Assembly (NCBI RefSeq): GCF_002288925.2
Contig: NW_022098001.1
Coordinates: 16,770,256-16,834,255, forward strand
Length of the DNA: 64,000 nucleotides
Source of the DNA: Delphinapterus leucas
Lineage: Eukaryota; Chordata; Mammalia; Artiodactyla; Monodontidae
Reading direction: 5' to 3'
Part shown: positions 24,534 to 35,800 of the stretch, in pieces
Layout of the letters: the number at the start of each line of letters is the position of its first letter
How positions within the stretch are numbered: position 1 is the stretch's first letter
The notes under the pieces: generated by a model
The model's database searches: none
What the model was told of the DNA's origin: nothing
What the model saw: the letters and a program-made list of their open reading frames with translations, nothing else
Position numbers and translations under genes: made by a program

Positions 24534-24806
24534 CAAGAGTTCTATTTTTTAAAGAGCAATCTTTGATGACCAGGCAGATAGCCCTGTGACTTATATCCCG
24601 GGACTGTCTCCCACCACGTTTAGCTCACTCATCTGCCTTTTCACAGGCTGCTAGCCCCACAGTATAACTTTACCAGTAAAGATTTAATAATCTTCTTCTG
24701 AACAATCAATTCTATACGAAGGTTTATGTAGAAAAAACAAATGTTATGTAGATAGTGTAGGATTCTAATAGGACAAGATAAAAATGAGGGATATGATTGC
24801 TACTTC

Positions 24807-24882
<76 letters not shown>
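24807..24882. repeat. Compound (TA)n(TG)n(TA)n microsatellite
   Basis: About 76 bp of TA units, then TG units, then TA units with one interruption. Confidence 0.97.
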
Positions 24883-25129
24883 GTCCTAAGTGTTCTTTAT
24901 TGGTTTGAGTCAAGGGAGAAGATACTGTAACTGGCATGACAGAATCAAAAATATCAAGAAATTTTTAACTAAAATAATTAAAGGAAAAAAAATTAATTAT
25001 TAAAAATAAAACTGTGGGCTTTTATTCCCTTTGCTTTCCCAAATCTTCCCATTCCTTTCTGGCTCCTTCATTCACGTCTTAATTATTTATTTATTCACTT
25101 ACCTGCTTATTCATTCTACACATGAGTTT

Positions 25130-25720
25130 TAAGCAATTGATAGATGTCAAGCACTATGTTGGATCCTGGGAATGTAAGACTAAAAAAACACAATCCTAGT
25201 CTTCATGAGATTAAATCCAGTGAGGTGAGACACACCAGTCAATACTTGATTAAAATGCCCCTTAGCAAGGGTTACAAGAAGATTGTACAGAGCTCTTATT
25301 AGAGGTATGGAATTGGCAGGGAACACTTGCTAGTGGAAGTGATGTCAAAGCCAAGTCTTAAAGTTCTAGTCATAGTAACTAAAGGTAGAAAGTTTACAAA
25401 GGACTGGGAGAAAGGAGGAATATCAGTGTTAGGAAAAGTCCAAAAAAGTATTCTTGAAGCCTAGAATGCTAAGAGTAAATGAAGCTGGAAAGGTAGCCAG
25501 AACCAGGTCATAAAGGAATCTGAATATACCCCTAATATGTTTGGATTTTTATCCTGAAAGATTACTGTGGAAGAAGAGTTCAGGGTAAAGATTGATTTAA
25601 GACTAGAGGCTGCAAGAGCAACTACATAAAATGATAAAAATATGAAAGAACTAAAACAATGGCAGTGAGGAGGTATGGAAGGGCACAGAATCAAGAGATT
25701 CAAGGAGATAAGAATTGACA
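25130..25720 (+). mobile_element. Ancient mammalian interspersed repeat, family not named
   Basis: Blocks GTCAAGCACTATGTTGG, GTGATGTCAAAGCCAAGTC, CAGGTCATAAAGGAATC and GGATTTTTATCCTGAAAG follow the order of a very common ancient mammalian repeat whose consensus starts with a GCACCTACTATGTGCCAGG-like phrase. I recognise the pattern but cannot name the family safely. Similar pieces occur at 38185-38290, 48735-48845, 61940-62060 and 62965-63390. Confidence 0.5.
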
Positions 25721-27095
25721 AGATTTAATTCATTCTTCCTTCTGTCAGTTTCCAGCTCAGGATATTTTCTTCCCTTGACTTTCTCTTCCACTTAATATTT
25801 CTAAAACCCACCAGCCTCTCTACTGTCAAGTATGTTTCTTTTGCACTTCCTCCAATTAAACGAAGGAAATATAGCTCATATATTTTACCTAATAGCTTAT
25901 TGATTATAGTACAACATTCAAAAAATCTTTAAAACCACTCTCCTCAGTAGTGTAAAAATCTCACAGATTTGAATATGCCACAGAAATCAAATGCTTTTGC
26001 GTAAGTAACACTGCCATTTTGCACAAATGGGGGCATCACTCAAACACAGGTCAACGGAGCTGTATGATACAGCAGACCTACACTTAGGTTCAGGTTGCTA
26101 GAACAGTGAACAAGTATTACCATGATGTCCTTGGGCTTCTCTATGGAAGTTCATTCTGGCTTCTAGAACTGCCAAACTGTAAAAGAAGAAGAATTAAAAA
26201 TACACAAAAAAGCAAGATTTGCTTCCCTATGTATTCTGGTTATAAGTGTGGTTCTGCACCAACAAAAACAACAGGCTCAATATAAGGCGAACATTGGAAT
26301 ATCATTTCCAAAAATATTATTACTATCCTTGTGTTTCCAGAATGAACATCTGATTACTATTAAACTTTATTCTCCTGGAAAAATAATTCTCTCCAATCAC
26401 ATAAGCATTCTTGAATTATAGCCAAAGAAATATGTTTCAGTAGTTCCTTACAGTATACATTTGATTATGCATTAATGAATCAAACAATGTTTTAATAGAC
26501 CATTAGATGACTTTTTCATGCATGCATCCATCCTTCTAAACATGCAATAAAATGAAGTCAGATCCACATTATGGCTGCAGATTAAAAGCATCACAACTCA
26601 TAACTTTATCCAGATATAATTTTAAGTAAGTTTCAGGAAATATACATGCTAATGATACTGATGAATTTCAAAATTCTCACACTTTTACCACTGTCATTTT
26701 ACTCTACTCTGTCATCCCATCTTTGTTGTAACTAAGTGATGATATTGAAGTCACATGATAAGTTAACCAATGGACTTGGAAAACTATATATAAATAGTCA
26801 AGTAAAAAGGAAGTGTGTGTTTATAACCTTTAGTGAAAAATTCATGGCATTTGGATGCATGAAATATTCTACTAACAAAATGTTGCAAGAGAAAGGAGAT
26901 GAAAGAATTAGCATCTGTGGTTCAAGTGATAAAGAAAATGTTACTATAGATATTTGAGGCCAATTTTTCCTGCTTTGAAAAGCTAACGTGAAGAACATAT
27001 AAGACATTATGCGGATTTCAAATTGTAGTATATATTTGGAATGAGGCACAAGTCCTTCAAAGGCTCTTTTTAATATCCGACTCTCATTGTAAAAT
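25721..27095. other. Non-coding unique DNA
   Basis: AT-rich stretch with no recognised repeat or gene. Open frames at 26736-26957 and its antisense have no motif and look random. Confidence 0.5.
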
Positions 27096-27113
27096 TGAAA
27101 AAGGATTGCATTT

Positions 27114-27874
27114 TATTTTTTTAAATTTTTATTTCATATTGGATTATAGTTGATTAACAATGTTGTGCTAGTTTCAAGTGTACAACAGAGTAATTCAGTT
27201 ATACATATACATGTACCTATTCTTTTTCAAATTCTTTTCACATTTAGGTTATTACAGAGCATTGAGCAGAGTTCCCTGTGCTATACAGTAGGTCCTTGTT
27301 GGTTATCTAATTTAAATATAGCAGTGTATACATGTCAGTCGAAAACTCCCAATGTATCCCTCTCGTCCTCCCTTCCCCCCCCAACCCCGGTAACCATAAG
27401 TTGGTTCTCTAAGTCTGTGAGTCTGTTTCTGTTTCGTAAATAAGTTCATCTCTATCATTTTTTTTAAGATTCTGCATATAAGCAGTATCATATGATATTT
27501 GTCTTTCTCTTTTTGACTTACTTCACTTAGTATGATAATCTCCAGGTCCATCATGTTGCTGTAAATGGCATTATTTCATTCCTTTTAATGGTTGAGTAAT
27601 ATTCCATTGTATATATGTACCACATCTTCTTTATCCATTCATCTGTCAATGGACATTTAAGCTGCTTCCAAGTCTTGGCTATTGTAAAGAGCATTGCAAT
27701 GAATATTGGGGTATATGTGTCCTTTTGAACCATGTGTGTCTCTGGATATATTCCCAGGAGTGGGATTGCTGGGTCATATGGTAGCTCAGTTTTTAGTTTC
27801 TTAAGGAACCTCCATACTGTTGTCCATAGCAGTTGTACCAATTTACATTCCCACCAACAGTGTAGGAGGGTTCC
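27114..27874 (-). mobile_element. 5'-truncated L1 (L1-F), reverse, perfect target-site duplication
   Basis: Reverse-strand L1 3' end: the poly(A) side is the T-rich sequence at 27114-27130, the 3' UTR follows, and the ORF2 C-terminus (open piece 27551-27841, with [20 protein letters not shown]) ends abruptly at 27874. It is flanked by a perfect 18-bp duplication TGAAAAAGGATTGCATTT (27096-27113 and 27875-27892), a textbook target-primed insertion. Confidence 0.96.
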
Positions 27875-27932
27875 TGAAAAAGGATTGCATTTGATAATCT
27901 GAATAAATGTTTGTTAAACCCAGTTTTATTTT

Positions 27933-28233
27933 CTTTTTTAGAATATTTATTTATTTATTTTATTTATTTTTGGCTGTGTTGGGTCTTCGTTTCTGTGCGA
28001 GGGCTTTCTCCAGTTGCGGCAAGCAGGGGCCACTCTTCATTGCGGTGCGCAGGCCTCTCACTATTGCGGCCTCTCTTGTTGCAGAGCACAGGCTCCAGAG
28101 ACGCAGGCTCAGTAATTGTGGCTCACAGGCCTAGTTGCTCTGCGGCATGTGGGATCTTCCCAGACCAGGGCTCGAACCCATGTCCTCTGCACTGGCAGGC
28201 AGACTCTCAACCACTGTGCCACCAGGGAAGCCC
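27933..28233 (-). mobile_element. CHR-type SINE, intermediate length, reverse (copy f)
   Basis: About 300 bp: it keeps the extra 3' module (GTCTTCGTTTCTGTG, GGCCACTCTTCATTGC in the + strand) of the long form but has the GGCCTCTCACTATTGCGGCC block of the short form. Target-site duplication AAACCCAGTTTTATTTT (27916-27932) and AAACACAGTTTTATTTT (28234-28250), one mismatch in 17. Confidence 0.95.
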
Positions 28234-28250
28234 AAACACAGTTTTATTTT

Positions 28251-29088
28251 AAGTAGCTCAGACTCCTGCTTCTCCACCACATCCATCTCCTACCCTCTAC
28301 CTCTTGACCACTATAGTGCGACACACTGCCTTTGTCAGACCCTCTGAAGTAGTAGATTCCACCTGCCTCTTCACCCACCCCAGACGACTCAGATATAATC
28401 CTTGGGTGTGTATCTTTTTATAAACAAAACCCCAATCATTCTAATGTGAAGCCCACTGTGAGAATCATTAGCAGTTCATTGACAACAGAGGTTCTGCATG
28501 TTTTACTTGCCTCTTTAGCAAGGCCTAGGACATTGTAACATTCAAGAAATATTTGTTGAGTAAATAAATGAAATTGATTAGGGGAAGGAAACAAAGGAAG
28601 AGGAATATAAAAAATTGAGGACTACTCAATCAATTGACAAACTGTTTTATTTCTCATTAATAAACATGTATTTTTTCTCATGTAGTAATGGCAACCCTTA
28701 GATCTTTGACATCACAAGAGCCTCTGGAGCATGAGATCCTTTTAATAAAGTAGCTGTTCTTTGTTGTAAAACGTTCATGTAATAAGAGATTCTTACAGAA
28801 CCAGCAGCGTTACTTACTTTGATAAATCTCATAAAGATAAAGAGTGTAACAACAGGCTCATAAAAAGGTTGCTCATGATGAAGTCCAAAAGCCTGCAGCT
28901 ACTAGTGTACACATGATCTAGGATATCCAAGATGAAGAAACAAAGAAACTGGAGGTTGATTATCATATTAAAATAATTAAGACCCAATTTTTTGAAAAGT
29001 AACATAGCTCTCTATATAGCCATGATCTCTCTAGAAAAACATTCATATAAAACGATGAGTATCTTGGATAGAAAGAGAAACTTTAAAA
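28251..29088. other. Non-coding DNA with an L2-like 3' end
   Basis: Mostly unrecognised. At 28515-28580, GCCTAGGACATTGTAACATT followed by AAATATTTGTTGAGTAAATAAATGA resembles the 3' end of L2. No gene seen. Confidence 0.5.
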
Positions 29089-29741
29089 ACATGATTGTAG
29101 AGAGGACCTTCAAGATGGCAGAGGAGTAAGACATGGAGATCACCTTCCTCCCCACAAATACATCAAAATACATCTACATGTGGAAAAACTCCTACAGAAC
29201 ACCTACTGAAAGATGGCAGAAGACCTCAGACTTCCCTAAAGCCGTGTGGCTGACAGGGTCTTGGTGCTCTGGCCAGGTGTCAGGTCTAAGCCCCTGAGGT
29301 GGGAGAGCTGAGTTCAGGACATTGGACCACCAGAGACCTCTCAGCCCCACTTAATATCAATCAACCAGAGCTCTCCCAGAGATCTCCATCTCAACACTAA
29401 GACCCAGATCCACCCAACGACCAGCACACTCCAGCGCTGGACAACCCCATATAAAACAACTAGCAAGACAGGAACACAATCCCACCCATTAGCAGAGAGG
29501 CTGCCTAAAATCATAATAAGTTCACAGACACTGCAAAACACACCACCAGACTCGGCCTTGCCTAACAAAAAGACGAGATCTACCTTCATCCACCAGAACA
29601 CAGGCACCAGTCCCCTCCACCAGGAAGCCTACACAACCCACTGAACCAACCATATCCACTGGGTGCAGACACAAAAAACAAGAAGAACTATGAACCTGCA
29701 GCCTGCGAAAAGGAGACCCCAAACACAGTAAGTTAAGCACA

Positions 29742-30633
29742 ATGAGAAGACAGAGAAATTCACAGCAGATTAAGGAGCAAGGTAAAAACCCACCAGACAA
29801 AACAAATGAAGAGGAAGTAGGCAGTCTACCTGAAAAAGAATTCAGAGTAATGATAGTAAAGATGATCCAAAATCTTGGAAATAGAATGCAGAAAATGCAA
29901 GAAATGTTTAACAAGGACCTAGAAGAACTGAAGAGCAAACAAACAATGATGAAAAACACAATAAATGAAATTAAAAGTTCTCTAGAAGGAAGCAATAGCA
30001 GAATAACTGAGGCAGAAGAAGGGATAAGTGACCTGGAAGATAAAATAGTGGAAATAACGACCACAGGGAAGAAAAAAGAAAAAAGAATGAAAAGAATTGA
30101 GGACAGTTTCAGACACCTCTGGGACAACATTAAACACACCAACATTCAAATTATAGGGTCTCAGAAGAAGAAGAGAAAACAAAAAGGGACTGAGAAATAT
30201 TTGAAGAGATTATAGTGGAAAACTTCCCTAATATGGGAAAGGAAATAGCCACCCAGTCCAGGAAGCTCAGAGAGTACCATACAGGATAAACCCAAGGAGA
30301 AACACATCAAGAAACATATTAATCAAACTATCAAAAATAAAATACAAAGAAAAAATATTAAAAGCAGCAAAGGGAAAAACAATAAATAACATACAAGGGA
30401 ATCCTCATAAGGTTAACAGCTGATTTTTCAGCAGAAACTCTGTAAGCCGGAAGGGAGTGGCAGGATATATTTAAAGTGATGAAAGGGAAAAACCTACAAC
30501 CAATATTATGCTACCCAGCAAGGATCTCATTCTGATTCACAGAGAAATTAAAACCTTTACAGACAAGCAAAAGCTAAGAGAATTCAGCACCACCAAACCA
30601 GCTTTACAACAAATGCTAAAGGAACTTCTCTAG
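29742..30633 (+). pseudogene. L1-C ORF1 remnant
   Basis: Begins MRRQRNSQQIKEQGKN and stays open for 157 codons to 30215, covering the basic N-terminus and the coiled coil with heptad-like spacing, with NTINEIKSSLEGSN in the middle. A small indel near 30155 shifts the frame before the IPEEEE block. The C-terminal RNA-binding part continues in another frame to a TAG near 30631-30633. The protein normally chaperones L1 RNA; this copy could give only the coiled-coil half. Confidence 0.92.
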
Positions 30634-30691
30634 GTGGGAAGCACAAGAGAAGGAAAAGACCTACAATAACAAACCCAAAACAATTCAGGAA

Positions 30692-33600
30692 ATGGTAATA
30701 GGAATATACATATCGATTATTACCTTAAATGTAAATGAATTAAATGTTCCAACCAAAGACATAGACTGGCTGAATAGATAAAAAAAACAAGAACCATATA
30801 TATGCTGTCTACAAGAGACCCACTTCATACCTAGGGACACATACGGACTGAAACTGAGGGGATGGAAAAAGATATTCCATGCAAATGGAAATCAAAAGAA
30901 AGCTGGAGTAGCAACTCTCATATCAGATAAAATAGACTTCAAAATAAAGACTATTACAAGAGACAAAGAAAGACACTACAGAATGATCAAGTGGTCAATC
31001 TAAGAAGCAGATATAAAAATTGTAAATATATATGCACCCAACATAGGGTCACCTCAACACATAAGGCAAATGCTAACAGCCCAAAATGGGAAGTCAACAG
31101 TAACACAGTCATAGTAGGGGACTTTAACACCTCACTTTCACCAATGGACAGCTCAATCAAAATGAAAATAAATAAGGTACACAAGCTTTAAGTGACATTA
31201 AACAAGATGGACTTAATTGATATTTATAGGACATTCCATCCAAAAACAACAGAATACACTTTCTTCTTAAGTGCTCATGGAACATTCTCCAGGATAGATC
31301 ATACCTTAGGTCACAAATCAAGCCTTAGTAAGCTGAAGACAATTGAAATTGTATCAAATATCTTTTTTTACCACACGTTATGAGACTAGATATCAATTGC
31401 AGGAAAAAAAACAGTAATAAAAACGCAAACGCATGTAGGCTAACCAATATGCTATTAAATAACCAAGAGATCACTGAAGAAATCAAAGAGGAAATCAAAA
31501 AATACCTAGAAGCAAATGACACTGGAAACATGATGATCCAAAACCTATGATGTGCAGCAAAAGCAGTTCTAAGAGGGAAGTATATAGCAATACAATCTTA
31601 CATTAAGAAACAAGAAACATCTCAAATAAACAACATAACCTTACACCTAAAGCAATTAGAGAAAGAAAAACAAAAAAACCCCAAAGTTAGCAGAAGGAAA
31701 GAAATCATAAAGATCAGATCAGAAACAAATGAAAAAGAAATGAAGAAAACAACAGGAAAGATCAATAAAACTAAAAGCTGGTTCTTTGAGAAGATAAACA
31801 AAATTGATAAACCACTAGCCAGACTCATCAAGAATAAAAGGGAGAGGACTCAGATCAATAGAATATGAAATGAAAAAGGAGAAATAAGAGCTGACTCTGC
31901 CAAAATACAAAGGATCATGAGAGATTACTACAAGCAACTATATGCCAATAAAATGCACAACCTGGAAGAAATGGACAAATCCTTAGAAAAGCATAACCTT
32001 CTGAGACTGACCAGGAAGAAATAGAAAATATGAACAGACCAATCACAAGCACTGAAATTGAAACTGTGATTAAAAATCTTCCAACAAACAAAAGCCCTGG
32101 ACCAGATGGCTTCACACACGAGTTCTATCAAACATTTAGAGAAGAGCTAACACCTATCCTTCTCAAACTCTTCCAAAATATAGCAGAGGGAGGAACCCTC
32201 CCAAACTCATTCTACAAGGTCACCATCACCCTGATACCAAAAGCAGACAAAGATACTGCAAAAAAAGAAAACTATAGACCAATATCACTGATGAAAATAG
32301 AAGCAAAATTCCTCAATAAAATACTAGCAAACAGAATCCAATAGCACATTAAAAGGATTGTACACCATGATCAAGTGAGATTTATCACAGGAATGCAAGG
32401 ATTCTTCAATATATGCAAATCAATCAATGTGATAAACCATATTAACAAGTTGAAGGAGAAAAACCATATGATCATCTCATAGATGCAGAAAATGCTTTCG
32501 ACAAATTCAACACCCATTTATGATCAAAACTCTACAGAAGGTAGCCATAGAGGGCACTTACCTCAATATAATAAAGGTCATATATGACAAACCCACAGCC
32601 AACATCATTCTCAATGGTGAAAAACTGAAACCATTTCCACTAAGATCAGAAACAAAACAAGGTTGCCCACTCTCACCACTATTATTCAACATAGTTTTGG
32701 AAGTTTTAGCCATAGCAATCAGAAAAGAAAAAGAAATAAAAGGAATCCAAATGGGAAAAGAAGTAAAACTGTCACTGTTTGCAGATGACATGATACTATA
32801 TAGAGAGAATCATAAAGATGCTACCTGAAAACTGCTAGAGCTAATCAATGAATCTGGTAAAGTAGCAGGATACAAAATTAGTGCACAGAACTCTCTTGTA
32901 TTCCTATACACTAATGATTAAAAATCTGCAAAAGAAATTAAGGAAACACTCCCATTTACCACTGCAAAAAAAGAATAAAATACCTAGGAATAAACCTACC
33001 CAGGGAGACAAAAGACCTGTATGCAGAAAACTGTAAGACACTGATGAAAGAAATTAAAGATCATACCAACAGATGGAGAGATATACCATGTTCTTGGATT
33101 GGAATAATCAATATTGTGAAAGTGACTATACTCCCCAAAGCAATCTACAGATTCCATGCATTCCCTATCAAATTACCAATGGCATTTTTACAGAACTAGA
33201 ACAAAATATTGCACAATTTGTATGGAAACACAAAAGACTCTGAATAGCCAAAGGAATCTTGAGAAAGCAACACGGAGCTGGAGGAATCTGGCTCCTTGAC
33301 TTCGCACTATACTACAAATCTACACTAATCAAGACAGTATGGTTCTGGCACAAAAACAGAAATATAGATCAATGGAACAGGATAGAAAGCTCAGAGATAA
33401 ACCCACGCACCTATGGTCACCTTATCTTTGATGAAGGAGGCAAGAATATACAATGGAGAAAAGACAGCCTCTTCAATAAGTGGTGCTGGGAAAACTGGAC
33501 AGCCCCATGTAAAAGAATGAAATTAGAACATTTCGTAACACCATACACAGAAATAAACTCAAAATGCATTAAAGACCTAAGTGTAAGGCTAGACACCATC

Positions 33601-34505
33601 AAACTCTTAGAGGAAAACATAGGCAGAATACTCTATGACATAAATCACAGCAAGATCCTTTTTGACCCACTTCCTAGAGAAATGGAAATAAAAACAAAAA
33701 TAAGCAAATGGACCTAATGAAACTTAAAAGCTTTTGCACAGCAACGGAAACCGTAAACAAAATAAAAAGATAGCCCTCAGAATGGGAGAAATTATTTGCA
33801 AGTGAATCAGTGGACAAAGAATTAATCCCCCAAATATATAAACAGCTCATGCAGCTCAATATTTACATAAATAAATAAACAATCCAATCAAAAAATGGGC
33901 AGACCTAAATAGACATTTCTCCAAAGAAGATATACAGATCACCAGCAAATACATGAAAGGATGCTCAACATCACTAATCATTAGAGAAATGCGAATCAAA
34001 ACTACAGTGAGGTATCACCTCACACTGGTCAGAATGTGGCCATCATCAGAATACGTACAAACAACAATAACTGCTGGAGAGGGTGTGGAGAAAAGGGATC
34101 CCTCTTGCACTTTTGGTGGGAATGCAAATTGATAGAGCCACTATGGAGAACAGTTTGGAGGTTTCATAAAATAGTAAAAATAGAACTACCATATGACCCT
34201 GCAATCTCACTACTGCGTATATACCCTGAGAAAAACATATTCAAAAAGCGTCATGTAGCACAATGTTCATTGCAGCACTCTTTACAATAGTTAGGACATG
34301 GAAGCAAGGTAGGTGTCCATCAGCAGATGAACGGATAAAGAAGATGTGGCACATATATACAATGGAATATTACTCAGCCATAAAAAGAAATGAAATTGAG
34401 TTATTTGTAGTGTGGTGGATGGACCTAGAGTCTGTCATACAGAGTGAAGTAAGTCAGAAAGAGAAAAACAAATACCGTATGCTAACACATATATATGGAA
34501 TCTAA
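30692..34505 (+). pseudogene. L1-C ORF2 remnant
   Basis: Starts at ATGGTAATAGGAATATAC and ends at TGGAATCTAA near 34496-34505. The endonuclease part keeps LQETHF and GDFN (about 31121) but is cut by stops near 30781. The reverse transcriptase part has [16 protein letters not shown] (32030-32344), CPLSPLLFN and LFADDMILY (32520-32828). The C-terminal part (33259-33717, 34036-34290) includes the [10 protein letters not shown] cysteine block seen as FWWECK. The product would be inactive. Confidence 0.93.
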
Positions 34506-34898
34506 AAACAAAATGGTTCTGAAGAACCTAGGGGCAGGACAGGAATAAAGATGCAGATGTAGAGAATGGACTTAAGGACACAGGGAGTGGGTAGGGTAAG
34601 CTGGGACGAAGTGAGAGAGTAGCACTGACATATATACACTACGAAATGTAAAATAGATAGCTAGTGGGAAGCAGCCGCATAGCACAGGGAGGTCAGCTTG
34701 GTGTTTTATGGTCACCTAAAGGGGTGGAATAGGGAGGGTGGGAGGGAGACACAAGAGGGAAGGGATATGGGGATATAAGTATACGTATAACCAATTCACT
34801 TTGTTATACAGCAGAAACTAACACAACAATGTAAAGCAATTACACTCCAATAAAGATGTTAAAAATAATTAATTAAAATATTCAAATGAAAAAAGAAG

Positions 34899-35034
34899 CA
34901 TAATTGTATATTCTAGTCCATTTGTGTTCCTTCCAGAAAGGTAAGTAGATGCCACCAAGAAAGAGTCTAAAAGGAAAGGGGGAAAAAAAAAAAAAAGAAG
35001 GAAAGGAGGACTAATAATCATGTTGAGAGTTAAA
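34899..35034. other. Short flank of L1-C, no feature
   Basis: Purine-rich sequence with an A run at 34984-34996, after the probable right target-site duplication. Nothing recognised. Confidence 0.5.
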
Positions 35035-35039
35035 CCCAT

Positions 35040-35215
35040 CTATTTAATGTTTGTCACGTGTCAGGGACCTTGCTAAAGCTTTGAATGTATTATTTCATTT
35101 GATTCTTAAGATAACTGTGATAAATGTCACTACTCATCTTTGGGAGGCTAATTGACCTGCTGAAAACTTTATAGCAGTTAAGTGGTAGGAGTGGTTCTCA
35201 ACCCAAATCTGTTGA
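35040..35215 (-). mobile_element. MIR, reverse
   Basis: Reverse complement of a MIR: GTGTCAGGGACCTTGCTAAA, ATTATTTCATTTGATTCT and GCAGTTAAGTGGTAGGAG follow the order expected of an old MIR. Confidence 0.6.
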
Positions 35216-35589
35216 CAACAGGACCACACTCTCCACTTCTCTCTGCTTTATGCTCTCCTCCGAGGCCTCCAGGGATGTACTGTGTACCTTATAAATTTCA
35301 AAACGAGTCTCAAGTGTACGTCCCTTTCTTGCAGGAACTTTTCTTGCATTCTTCTGTTACTGGGCTATGGGCCTGTTTGATCATGAGGGCTAATTCTTTT
35401 GAAATAGCTTTAATGCATAACAAAATCAAGAATTTTTATGGAGTTGATGATAGGTAAAACTAGCACAAACTGTTTTCTAATTTCACATATAAAACTTAAA
35501 AATCTAAGTAACTCAAGTGTTCTGATGATATTTGATTTTGTTCTGTTTCCATGAACTTAAAATGCCATCACAGGCACCAGCAGCTTCAC

Positions 35590-35800
35590 TGGCTACTATG
35601 TTCCAGGCACTTCACTAGAGATTCTACATGTCTCATTTCTCATTTAACTTTCAAAATTATTCTTTTAATTATTGCCATTTTATTAGATGAGGGAGCTTGG
35701 ATATTGAGAGGTTATGTAACTTGCTCAAGGTAAAACAGCTAGTTGGTGGCAGAGCCAGAATTCAAATACAGATTTGTCTTTCACTACACTAACTACCTCC
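35590..35800 (-). mobile_element. MIR, reverse
   Basis: CTATGTTCCAGGCACTTCAC, TCTCATTTAACTTTC, GGTTATGTAACTTGCTCAAG and GGCAGAGCCAGAATTCAAA follow the reverse MIR consensus in order. Well preserved. Confidence 0.85.

Larger units (their letters stand above)
29100..34898 (+). mobile_element. Full-length L1 (L1-C) with a shortened, splice-like 5' UTR
   Basis: Sense L1 running from a CAAGATGGC-containing start (29111-29119) through ORF1, ORF2 and 3' UTR to AATAAA near 34849 and an A/T-rich tail. Flanks ACATGATTGTA (29089-29099) and GCATAATTGTA (34899-34909) look like a target-site duplication with two mismatches. The body is of the same general lineage as L1-A, but the 5' UTR is only about 640 bp and lacks a 1329-nt block. 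Both ORFs carry several frameshifts and stops. Confidence 0.93.

Noticed and set aside
29522..30145. 207-codon minus-strand frame, Leu/Ser-rich
   Set aside because: It is the antisense of L1-C ORF1; similar antisense frames occur over ORF1 of L1-A and L1-B.
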